In this document: positions 1 to 4,850 of the stretch, piece by piece
Layout: each line of letters opens with the position of its first letter
Numbering within the stretch: the first letter of the stretch is position 1
Assembly: GCA_031270785.1 (NCBI GenBank)
Contig: JAISWM010000023.1
Span: 1-12,615, forward strand
Reading direction: 5' to 3'
Source of the DNA: Oscillospiraceae bacterium
GTDB lineage: Bacteria > Bacillota > Clostridia > Oscillospirales > Acutalibacteraceae
DNA: 12,615 nt
Notes under the pieces: generated by a model
The model's database searches: none
Told to the model about the DNA's origin: nothing
The model's input: the letters and a program-made list of their open reading frames with translations, nothing else
Made by a program: the position numbers and the translations under genes

Positions 1-81
1 AAACACATTGAAATCGTTCCCCTCGGTAGGCAAAGGCAACCTTTTTACGCATCTGCACCTACTGTCTTAGGAAAAAACAGC
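1..81 (-). promoter_or_regulatory. Ribosomal protein L10 leader (5' part of rplJ mRNA)
   Basis: Read on the minus strand, this stretch contains CCTAAGACAGTAGGTGC followed about 30 nt later by GCCTACCGAGG. These are the hallmark blocks of the L10 leader, the structured mRNA element to which the L10(L12) complex binds to repress its own operon. It lies just downstream of a consensus promoter (88-116) and downstream of rplA, where rplJ-rplL are expected. The rplJ start lies beyond the left edge, so the leader is seen without its gene. Recognition is by motif and position; a covariance-model search would settle it. Confidence 0.85.
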
Positions 82-87
82 ACCTTT

Positions 88-116
88 ATTTTACTAATAC
101 GGTTAAAATTTGTCAA
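88..116 (-). promoter_or_regulatory. Promoter of the rplJ operon
   Basis: On the minus strand TTGACA (111-116) is followed by a 17-nt spacer and TAAAAT (88-93), a near-perfect housekeeping sigma promoter. Transcription would start near position 81, exactly at the L10 leader. It makes rplJL independent of the rplK-rplA transcript, which is separated from it by about 470 bp of repeats. Confidence 0.8.
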
Positions 117-178
117 CTATAGCCGTTACACTTTAAAAAAGTCTCAATTTCAGAAGTCTTTTTTTCCGCTAAGCCTGC

Positions 179-262
179 GGTGGTCCAAATTAGCTGATAA
201 TACCTTTCCCCTCGCCACAGGCGGGGGGAAGCAACGCAAATAATACCACGTTTCCAAATGGT
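179..262. repeat. Hybrid family A / family C miniature element
   Basis: The left part starts GGTGGTCCAAATTAGCTGAT, the 'beta' arm of family A, and runs into the GC hairpin at 209-229. The right part then continues as a family C arm (GCAACGCAAATAATACCACG) instead of a family A arm. It reads as a recombinant of two elements at the shared GC-rich centre. No target duplication is visible. Confidence 0.6.
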
Positions 263-487
263 TTTGGCTATAATATTTTTCTCCCCGCTAGAACGCGGTG
301 GTCATGTCTCAAAAAATAATTGGAACTTTTTCTTTTTCCCCCGCCTATGGCGGGGGGGAGCAACGCAAATAATACCACGTTTCCAAGTGGTTTTGGCTAT
401 AATATTTTTCTCCCCGCTAGAACGCGGTGGTCATGTCTCAAAATAATTGGAACTTTTTCTTTTCCCCCCGCCTATGGCGGGGGGAAA
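231..487. repeat. Two tandem 129-bp units made of miniature-element parts
   Basis: Unit 1 (231-359) and unit 2 (360 to about 487) match almost base for base with a period of 129 bp. Each unit contains a family C arm, a segment with GGCTATAATATTTTTC, a hairpin CCCCGCTAGAACGCGG and a family A 'alpha' arm ending in the GC hairpin. The period suggests unequal recombination between neighbouring hairpins. Short frames inside are by-products of the repeats, not genes. Confidence 0.85.
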
Positions 488-519
488 AGAAGGGATTTCA
501 ACTATTTTATGGTGCGACC
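429..519. repeat. Family A miniature element with two alpha arms
   Basis: It starts GGTCATGTCTCAAAATAATT and ends ATTTCAACTATTTTATGGTGCGACC, with a central CCCCCCGCCTATGGCGGGGGG hairpin. Unlike most copies, which carry one alpha arm (TCTCAAAATAGTTGAAAT) and one beta arm (CCAAATTAATTGATAAT), both arms here are alpha type. This points to arm exchange. No flanking direct repeat is seen. Confidence 0.7.
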
Positions 520-522
520 GAA

Positions 523-537
523 GTTTACGGACAGGTC
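523..537. repeat. Family B terminal fragment
   Basis: GTTTACGGACAGGTC is the right terminus of family B, as seen at 4551-4565 and 7553-7567. The rest of the element is absent. It abuts the family A copy that ends at 519 and an E-like segment that begins a few bases later. Confidence 0.6.
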
Positions 538-570
538 TAATAGCTATACATAATTTCTATAGTCCATTGT

Positions 571-593
571 AAAGCGGAACAGCTATAACTATA
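571..593. repeat. Family E-like end overlapping the rplA stop codon
   Basis: AAAGCGGAACAGCTATAACTATA resembles the right end of the E element (GGAACAGCTATAGCTATA at 6449-6466). The rplA stop codon (589-591) lies within it, so the stop may have been supplied by the inserted end. Only a short stretch matches, so this is tentative. Confidence 0.4.
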
Positions 594-1281
594 AAGTTTT
601 ATTTGCGTTAATCTTTACGCCCGGACCCATAGTGGAAGAAACGACACACGACCTCATATACTGCCCTTTACTTGCTTCAGGTTTGGCTTTAATTACCGCA
701 TTTAACAAAACATCCGCGTTTTGAAAAAGTTTTTCCACGCCAAAAGACACTTTCCCAATCGGGCAATGTATAATATTTGTCTTATCCAGCCTATATTCTA
801 TTTTACCGGCTTTTGCTTCTTTTATTGCCTTTGCAATGTTTGCTGAAACAGTTCCTGCTTTTGGGTTTGGCATTAATCCGCGCGGCCCTAAAATTCTTCC
901 AAGTTTTCCAACCATGCCCATCATATCCGGAGTAGTAATTAACACATCAAATTCCATCCAGTTTTGAGTCTGGATTTTATTTATCATATCTTCCGCTCCA
1001 ACATAATCTGCTCCGGCCTCTTTAGCCAGATCTTCATTTTCACCTTTGCACACGGCAAGAACTCTTACTTTTTTCCCCGTACCGTTAGGAAGGACTACCG
1101 CTCCTCTGACTTGTTGGTCGGCGTGCCTTGAATCAACACCGAGCCTTATGTGCATTTCAACAGTTTCATCAAATTTAGCCTTAGCGGTTTTTATGCAAAC
1201 CTCAAGGCCGTCTTTTAATTCAAAAAGTTTTGAATTATCAAATAGTTTTGTGCTTTCTAAGTATTTTTTACCATGTTTCAT
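589..1281 (-). CDS. rplA: 50S ribosomal protein L1
   Basis: This is large-subunit protein L1, which binds 23S rRNA at the L1 stalk, helps release deacylated tRNA and can repress its own operon. The 230-residue product has the normal length for bacterial L1. Family blocks are clear: the start MKHGKKY, the central VRGAVVLPNGTGK, the TPDMMGMVGKLGRILGPRGL block with MPNPKAGTV after it, KAGKIEYRLDKTNIIHCPIG and the C-terminal KGQYMRSCVVSSTMGPGVKI. The ATG start fits the family and has GGGAGG upstream, about 11 nt away. The gene follows rplK (stop at 1438), but the 156-bp gap holds a miniature element with target duplications. Its 3' end runs into an E-like repeat, which may set the stop. Transcription probably comes from the rpmG promoter unless the intervening hairpins stop it. 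Confidence 0.98.
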   Translation of the reverse strand: MKHGKKYLESTKLFDNSKLFELKDGLEVCIKTAKAKFDETVEMHIRLGVDSRHADQQVRGAVVLPNGTGKKVRVLAVCKGENEDLAKEAGADYVGAEDMINKIQTQNWMEFDVLITTPDMMGMVGKLGRILGPRGLMPNPKAGTVSANIAKAIKEAKAGKIEYRLDKTNIIHCPIGKVSFGVEKLFQNADVLLNAVIKAKPEASKGQYMRSCVVSSTMGPGVKINANKTL

Positions 1282-1336
1282 ATTACTATTTTCCTCCCTG
1301 TTAGTGGTAAAATCGGATGTTTTCCTCCCACTCGAG

Positions 1337-1426
1337 GGTAGTGGTCCAAATTTGTTGATAACATCTTCTCCCCCCGCCTATGGCAGGGGAGAAAAGAAGG
1401 GATTTCAACTATTTGGGGACACGACC
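1337..1426. repeat. Family A miniature element with 8-bp target duplication
   Basis: A 90-bp element from GGTAGTGGTCC to CACGACC with a central CCCCCCGCCTATGGCAGGGG hairpin. It is flanked by perfect direct repeats CACTCGAG (1329-1336 and 1427-1434), the footprint of transposition. It sits 11 bp past the rplK stop codon, in the rplK-rplA spacer, so the polycistronic mRNA would carry its hairpin. Confidence 0.88.
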
Positions 1427-1437
1427 CACTCGAGGCA

Positions 1438-1863
1438 TTAATCCACTACTTCTATTCCCATACTTCTGGCCGTTCCAAAGATCATACTTACAGCTGATTC
1501 AATATTTGCGGCGTTTAAATCAGGCATTTTAATTTCAGCAATTTTTTTAACTTGATCTTTTTTTATTTTTGAAACTTTTGTCTTATTTGGAACTCCTGAA
1601 CCCTTTTCAATTCCACATTCTTTTAATATAAGAACTGGAGCTGGCGGAGTTTTAGTTATAAAAGTAAAAGATCTATCGTCATAGATATCTATAACAACCG
1701 GTATAATCATACCAATTTGATCTTTTGTTCTTTCATTGAACTCTTTGGTAAAAGACATAATATTAATGCCGTGAGGTCCGAGTGCGGAACCTACCGGCGG
1801 TGCCGGAGTGGCTTTTCCGGCCGGAATTTGAAGTTTAACTTGAGATTTTAATTTTTTAGCCAA
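1438..1863 (-). CDS. rplK: 50S ribosomal protein L11
   Basis: L11 forms the GTPase-associated centre on 23S rRNA with L10/L12 and takes part in elongation-factor function and the stringent response. The 141-residue product is full length. It shows the N-terminal proline-rich block GKATPAPPVGSALGPHGINI, where thiostrepton-type drugs act in the family, KTPPAPVLILKE in the middle, and the rRNA-binding C-terminal domain ending GTARSMGIEVV. The start is TTG, giving MAKKLKSQ, with GGGAGGTG 8 nt upstream; no better ATG fits the conserved N-terminus. Normally it follows nusG closely, but here 571 bp of nested repeats lie between them. A family A insertion lies just past its stop. Confidence 0.98.
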   Translation of the reverse strand: MAKKLKSQVKLQIPAGKATPAPPVGSALGPHGINIMSFTKEFNERTKDQIGMIIPVVIDIYDDRSFTFITKTPPAPVLILKECGIEKGSGVPNKTKVSKIKKDQVKKIAEIKMPDLNAANIESAVSMIFGTARSMGIEVVD

Positions 1864-1909
1864 CTTTTACACCTCCCAAATTTGCCGTAAATAATGGTAA
1901 CAATCATTT

Positions 1910-2076
1910 AAAGCCGCGATGATATTTACGTTTCACTCCCACACTTACGATAGCGGTTATGTCTCAAAATTGTTGAAACTTCTTCTTTTTCCCCCGCCTA
2001 TGGCGGGGGGAAAAATATTATCCACTAATTTGGGGCACAACCGCGCGGGGAAAAAACAAAAATGCCACCGCTTTTT
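1910..2076. repeat. Family C element split by a nested family A element
   Basis: The outer arms are inverted: AAAGCCGCGATGATATTTAC on the left, and AAAAACAAAAATGCCACCGCTTTT on the right, which reads AAAAGCGGTGGCATTTTTG on the other strand. They resemble the ends of the intact family C hairpin at 7143-7212. A family A copy (1955-2042) occupies the centre. Arm similarity is imperfect, so the family assignment is moderately sure. Confidence 0.5.
1955..2042. repeat. Family A miniature element
   Basis: An 88-bp alpha/beta element starting GGTTATGTCTCAAAATTGTT and ending AATTTGGGGCACAACC around a CCCCCGCCTATGGCGGGGG hairpin. No clear target duplication is visible; both flanks look like family C sequence. 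It lies in the nusG-rplK spacer. Confidence 0.75.
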
Positions 2077-2082
2077 AATCTA

Positions 2083-2281
2083 ATTTAGGGTCTAATTCCC
2101 CGACCTTCTAGGTCGCGGCTCCAATGATTTTTGCGGGCGGCTTCCGAAGGAAGCCTGCCAAGTCCGCCGTAATGCCCTGTATGCTCTGCATCGGGGATAG
2201 GTGGACGAAGCAAAAAATTTTACTTTTTTTTGTAAATTTAACCTGATTTAGGGTCTAATTCCCCCGGCCTTCTAGGCCGCG
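2083..2281. repeat. Family D composite repeat
   Basis: Two direct copies of a block that begins ATTTAGGGTCTAATTCCCC and ends in a small hairpin (CGACCTTCTAGGTCG at 2101-2115, CGGCCTTCTAGGCCG at 2265-2279) flank a core of about 130 bp. Part of the core (about 2125-2210) recurs at 4620-4712, including CTTCCGAAGG and CCGCCGTAATGCCC. The flanked layout suggests a mobile or composite unit. I do not recognise it as a known RNA. Together with the elements around it, it fills the nusG-rplK gap; no gene is seen there. Confidence 0.6.
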
Positions 2282-2287
2282 TATTCA

Positions 2288-2374
2288 GGTCATGCCTCAA
2301 AAAAGCTAAAATTCCTTCTTTTCCCCCGCGAATCAGCGGAGGGGAGATATTATCAACTAATTTGAACCACTACC
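2288..2374. repeat. Family A miniature element
   Basis: An 87-bp alpha/beta copy from GGTCATGCCTCAAAAAAGCT to TTTGAACCACTACC. The centre is a weakened hairpin (CCCCCGCGAATCAGCGGAGGGG). It directly abuts the family B fragment at 2376. It is more diverged than other copies and has no target duplication. Confidence 0.7.
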
Positions 2375-2375
2375 C

Positions 2376-2426
2376 AAAATCGACGACAGCGTATAAAAAT
2401 ACTCCCCGGAGTTTACCGGACAGGTT
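2376..2426. repeat. Internally deleted family B element
   Basis: AAAATCGACGACAGCGTATA followed by AAAATACTCCCCGGAG matches the left interior of family B, then jumps directly to the right terminus (GTTTACCGGACAGGT). The left 33 bp and about 65 bp of the interior are missing compared with 7330-7567. Confidence 0.65.
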
Positions 2427-2434
2427 TGACAGCG

Positions 2435-2962
2435 TTAGCTATAATTTTCCCGCTTAACTTGTATTAATTCCAGTTCTACGGGAGTTTCACGCCCAAACAT
2501 TGAAACGATCAAAGTTACACAATTTTTTTCTATATCAATGCTGTCAACGACTCCGGTGCGATTGCCGAGGGGACCGTCTAAAATTCTTACAGTATCGCCA
2601 ACGGAATAAGAAACCTCTGTTTTTTTGATTTCTACACCTAATTTTTTCACTTCATCGTCCGTAAGAGGAACGGGTTTTGTGGATTCTCCGATAAATCCTG
2701 TGCATCCCCTTACATTTCTTACGCCGTGCCAAGATTCATCATTCATAATCATTTTAACTAAAACATACCCCGGGAAAATTTTACGTTCCACTTCACGCTT
2801 TTTGTTATCCTTTATTTCTACTACTGTTTCAGTGGGAACTCTTATTTCATGAATAAAATCCTGAAGCCGCCTGTTAATTACGGTCTTTTCAATATTAGAT
2901 GCAACTTTCTTTTCATACCCGGAATAGGTATGTATAACGTACCATTTAGCTTTGTCTTGCAC
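2435..2962 (-). CDS. nusG: Transcription termination/antitermination factor NusG
   Basis: NusG binds the clamp of RNA polymerase, modulates pausing and links transcription to ribosomes or Rho. The 175-residue protein has the normal two-domain layout. The NGN domain spans about residues 5-110 (KWYVIHTYSGYEKKVA, FPGYVLVKM, WHGVRNVRGCTGFIG, KPVPLTDDEV), and the KOW domain about 121-170 (GDTVRILDGPLGNRTGVV, SMFGRETPVELE). The start is GTG, encoding MQDKAKW, with GGAGGT 8 nt upstream. It lies 27 bp after secE, as is usual. The final residues (RENYS) and stop run into sequence resembling the E-type repeat (TATAGCTAA), so the C-terminal end may have been slightly altered. Confidence 0.98.
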   Translation of the reverse strand: MQDKAKWYVIHTYSGYEKKVASNIEKTVINRRLQDFIHEIRVPTETVVEIKDNKKREVERKIFPGYVLVKMIMNDESWHGVRNVRGCTGFIGESTKPVPLTDDEVKKLGVEIKKTEVSYSVGDTVRILDGPLGNRTGVVDSIDIEKNCVTLIVSMFGRETPVELELIQVKRENYS

Positions 2963-2989
2963 TAAATTTTACCTCCAGACCATCTTATC

Positions 2990-3199
2990 CTATCCCGATA
3001 CTTCCATAATCAAACCAAGTAAACTCATAAACGCCGTATCGAGCCCAAACACAAAGAGCCCCACAACAAAAATCATTAAAAGAACTATTCCTGTGTTTTT
3101 AAACACAATCCTGGGTTTAGGCCAAATAATTTTTTTTATTTCACTTTTAAGATCTTTAAAAAATTCTACGGGTTTAGCAAACAAATTTTTTTCAGACAC
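2990..3199 (-). CDS. secE: Preprotein translocase subunit SecE
   Basis: SecE clamps SecY in the SecYEG export channel of the cytoplasmic membrane. The 69-residue product is the short, single-span form typical of Gram-positive bacteria. It has an amphipathic cytoplasmic helix (EFFKDLKSEIKKIIWPKP, about residues 12-29) with the conserved W-P pair, then one membrane segment at about 35-60 (NTGIVLLMIFVVGLFVFGLD). The GTG start encodes MSEKN; GAGGGG lies 9 nt upstream. It sits between rpmG (23 bp) and nusG (27 bp), the standard arrangement. Confidence 0.95.
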   Translation of the reverse strand: MSEKNLFAKPVEFFKDLKSEIKKIIWPKPRIVFKNTGIVLLMIFVVGLFVFGLDTAFMSLLGLIMEVSG

Positions 3200-3222
3200 A
3201 ACAAATCGCCCCTCTTCCTTTC

Positions 3223-3372
3223 TTACTTAGTCTCTTTATGAAGAGTATGTTTTTTACAGAACCTGCAATGTTTATTCATCTCGAGCCTATCCGGATTGTT
3301 TTTTTTGTTTTTCATAGTATCATAATTGCGCTGCTCACAACCCGTGCAGGCAAGAGTCACTTTCACTCTCAC
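3223..3372 (-). CDS. rpmG: 50S ribosomal protein L33
   Basis: A small zinc-binding protein of the large subunit. The 49-residue product reads MRVKVTLACTGCEQRNYDTM, then KNKKNNPDRLEMNKHC and RFCKKHTLHKETK, a near-textbook L33. The four cysteines (C-x2-C near residues 9-12 and C-x2-C near 36-39) make it the zinc-containing type. It starts with GTG; no in-frame ATG exists upstream, and GGGAGGTG lies just before. It is the first gene of the cluster and heads a leader of about 270 nt that contains a perfect 13-bp hairpin and a family A insertion. Confidence 0.96.
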   Translation of the reverse strand: MRVKVTLACTGCEQRNYDTMKNKKNNPDRLEMNKHCRFCKKHTLHKETK

Positions 3373-3458
3373 TGCGGCACCTCCCGGTATTTCGAAATAT
3401 TTTTGCCTCCCTCAAAAACATATATAGTGGGTTAACTTAAAAAGTCTAAACTCTTGTG

Positions 3459-3490
3459 ACTCTTTCCCCGCGAGCCTGCGGGGAAAGAGT
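3459..3490. repeat. Perfect 13-bp stem hairpin in the rpmG leader
   Basis: ACTCTTTCCCCGC and GCGGGGAAAGAGT form a perfect 13-bp stem with a 6-nt loop. Neither side has an adjacent T-run, so it is not a standard terminator. It resembles the core of the E element (6393-6423) and may be another palindromic repeat. On the minus strand it would fold in the mRNA leader of rpmG-secE-nusG. Confidence 0.75.
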
Positions 3491-3499
3491 ACACGAATG

Positions 3500-3589
3500 G
3501 GTCATGTCTCAAAATAGTTGAAATTCCTTCTTTCACCCACGCCTATGGCGGGGGGTGAAAGATATTATCAATTAATTTGGACCACTACC
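3500..3589. repeat. Family A miniature element with 8-bp target duplication
   Basis: A 90-bp alpha/beta copy from GGTCATGTCTCAAAATAGTT to TTTGGACCACTACC, flanked by perfect direct repeats CACGAATG (3492-3499 and 3590-3597). It lies inside the transcribed leader between the 3649-3677 promoter and rpmG. Confidence 0.9.
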
Positions 3590-3648
3590 CACGAATGAGT
3601 ATTATTTTTTCAAGTGAAACAGCCATACGTTCTCAACGAGGTGACAAA

Positions 3649-3677
3649 ATCTTATCACGTTTATTATTTCGTGTCAA
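3649..3677 (-). promoter_or_regulatory. Promoter of rpmG-secE-nusG(-rplK-rplA)
   Basis: On the minus strand TTGACA (3672-3677), a 17-nt spacer and TAAGAT (3649-3654). It is the only strong promoter found upstream of rpmG. A family A element ends about 10 bp upstream of its -35 box, and another lies in its leader, so the promoter itself is spared. Confidence 0.75.
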
Positions 3678-3687
3678 GCATTACCTT

Positions 3688-3775
3688 GGTCATGTCTCAA
3701 AATAATTGAAATCTCTTCTTTTCCCCCCGCCCAGGGCGGGGGGGAAGATATTGTTTACTAATTTGGCCCACAACC
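3688..3775. repeat. Family A miniature element
   Basis: An 88-bp alpha/beta copy from GGTCATGTCTCAAAATAATT to TTTGGCCCACAACC around a long C-rich/G-rich hairpin. Flanks (ATTACCTT and GAATTCGC) do not match, so the target duplication is lost or absent. Confidence 0.78.
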
Positions 3776-3906
3776 GAATTCGCCAAAGTTTTTGAAAAAT
3801 ATTTTTAGATTAAAATGAGAATTAAATATTTTAGATTGAAAATTTATTTTAATAAAAGCCGATTGGCAACATTTTCATGTGGTTGCCTTATTTTTTCAAA
3901 AATGTA

Positions 3907-3935
3907 TTGACATTTAATTAATTTAATGCTACAAT
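3907..3935 (+). promoter_or_regulatory. Promoter of the frameshifted secreted-protein gene
   Basis: TTGACA (3907-3912), a 17-nt spacer and TACAAT (3930-3935). The spacer (TTTAATTAATTTAATGC) resembles the spacers of the promoters at 11532-11560 and 12337-12365, so promoter and gene belong to one duplicated family. Confidence 0.8.
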
Positions 3936-3976
3936 AGTGTAGTAATCGATTATAAATTAAATTAAGGAGAAAAATT

Positions 3977-4337
3977 ATGAAAAAGAATAAATCAAAAATT
4001 TTTATTTGTTGTGCTTTACTATTTATCAATTCATTTGTTATTTCTAAAGTTTCAGCAGGAAAAGACGACTCACCCAATTACACATACGCATATAACAAAA
4101 TGATAGCAGATGCGATTCGATCATGAACAGTCGGCCGCACGTGCATTCATATATGACGCTAAGATAAAGTTGGGACATAGTCCTGAAAAGGCAATGTGGT
4201 TTGTAAATTATATTAATGAAATGGCGGTCGCGTATGTAGAGACATTTGTAAACTGGACGAAGAATGGATGTGGCTTTGAAGAAGCATTATCAATAGCTGA
4301 CTTTATGGTGAGAATGGCAGGCGGCACTAGCTGCTGA
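3977..4337 (+). pseudogene. Secreted helical-repeat protein, broken by a frameshift
   Basis: ATG at 3977 is preceded by AAGGAG with good spacing. It encodes a signal peptide (MKKNKSKIFICCALLFINSF, cleavage likely after KVSA near residue 27) and continues KDDSPNYTYAYNKMIADA, then stops at TGA near 4124 after 49 residues. The +1 frame, open from before 4110, continues the protein: QSAARAFIYDAKIKLGHSPE and then two helical repeats. Both parts match the intact paralogs at 10814-11491 and 11655-12296 (MGKNKAKV..., KVSAHKDTPEYEKVYNSLTA). A single-base shift between about 4100 and 4120 explains the break. The 3' end (stop at 4337) is also shorter than in the paralogs. A base-calling error at one site cannot be excluded; no slippery run is present to suggest programmed frameshifting. 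Confidence 0.75.
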
Positions 4338-4370
4338 TTAAAATGCCGGATATAGCAAAAGCAATTTAAA

Positions 4371-4452
4371 AACGTGATATTATTTACGTTTCTTTTCCCC
4401 CCCGCCTATGGCGGGGGGGAAGAAGGCGTTTCAACTGTTTTGAGACATGACC
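4371..4452. repeat. Hybrid family C / family A miniature element
   Basis: The left arm AACGTGATATTATTTACGTT is family C. The centre is the CCCCCCCGCCTATGGCGGGG hairpin. The right arm (GCGTTTCAACTGTTTTGAGACATGACC) is the alpha arm of family A. It abuts family B at 4453. It is the mirror-image type of recombinant to the copy at 179-262. Confidence 0.65.
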
Positions 4453-4565
4453 AAAAATCGACGATGGCGTATAAAAATACTTCCCGGGAGATTTTGATGC
4501 AAAACCATTTTTTAAGTGATGCATTTTTTCGATAGTTCGCGCTCTGTGAGGTTTACGGACAGGTC
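4453..4565. repeat. Family B element lacking its left end
   Basis: It runs from AAAAATCGACGATGGCGTAT to the terminus GTTTACGGACAGGTC. Compared with the complete element at 7330-7567 it lacks the first 33 bp. Its interior is uninterrupted at CCCGGGAGATTTTGATGC, which makes it the empty-site control for the nested insertion at 7402-7489. Confidence 0.8.
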
Positions 4566-4608
4566 TATTCTTTCTTTCACCCCCGCAATGGCGACGGACG
4601 AAAGTAAG

Positions 4609-4720
4609 CCGCGTATTCATTGATTATTGCGTGCGCACTTCCGAAGGGAGCATGCAAACCCGCCGTAATGCCCCGCATGCTTTGCAACGGGGAGAGGCAG
4701 GCAGAAGGAAAAAAATTTAC
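4609..4720. repeat. Family D repeat, second copy
   Basis: It shares CCGCGTATTCA, CTTCCGAAGG, CCGCCGTAATGCCC and the GATTATTGCG-like start with 2083-2281, in the same orientation. It contains several short inverted repeats (for example CCCCGCATGC and GCAACGGGG around 4671-4693). Open frames across it on both strands are probably accidental. I do not recognise an encoded protein or RNA class. It fills most of the gap before the next promoter. Confidence 0.5.
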
Positions 4721-4785
4721 AATTATTTTGAATATTTTAGCCCAAATTAAACAGTTTTGCAACAATTTTTTCGTCAAGCCATTCT

Positions 4786-4825
4786 GTTTACATTTATTTA
4801 TATATATGATAAAATTAATGTAAAC
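4786..4825 (+). promoter_or_regulatory. Promoter with a 9-bp inverted repeat, upstream of the cysteine-rich gene
   Basis: TTTACA (4787-4792), a 17-nt spacer and TAAAAT (4810-4815) form a likely promoter. It is bracketed by a perfect inverted repeat, GTTTACATT (4786-4794) and AATGTAAAC (4817-4825), which covers the -35 box and the start region. That is where a repressor operator would lie. The regulator is unknown. Confidence 0.6.
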
Positions 4826-4850
4826 TAAGTTTTAAAGGAGAAATACAAAT

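Noticed and set aside
179..520. Possible CRISPR array, because of repeated palindromic units
   Set aside because: Only two tandem units with a 129-bp period exist, the 'spacers' are themselves repeated, and there are no cas genes. It is a duplication of miniature-element parts.
258..553. Short plus-strand open frames (for example with PPAYGGGK or SPLERGGH peptides)
   Set aside because: They are translations of the GC hairpins and the same peptides appear wherever an element lies; no binding sites or codon bias support them.
1337..1426. Treating the family A hairpins as rho-independent terminators
   Set aside because: The stems are strong, but T-runs follow neither arm directly (AAAGA or AAGA sequence follows), and they occur in every orientation, so transposed repeats explain them better.
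3600..3640. Short leader peptide on the minus strand (MAVSLEKIILIRG) before rpmG
   Set aside because: It ends in the inserted element, has no convincing binding site and matches no known leader peptide.
4384..4823. Open frames on both strands over the D repeat
   Set aside because: They overlap each other on opposite strands, cover known repeats and have no ribosome binding site. A similar peptide from both D copies (LSP.QS..GITA) follows from DNA similarity.
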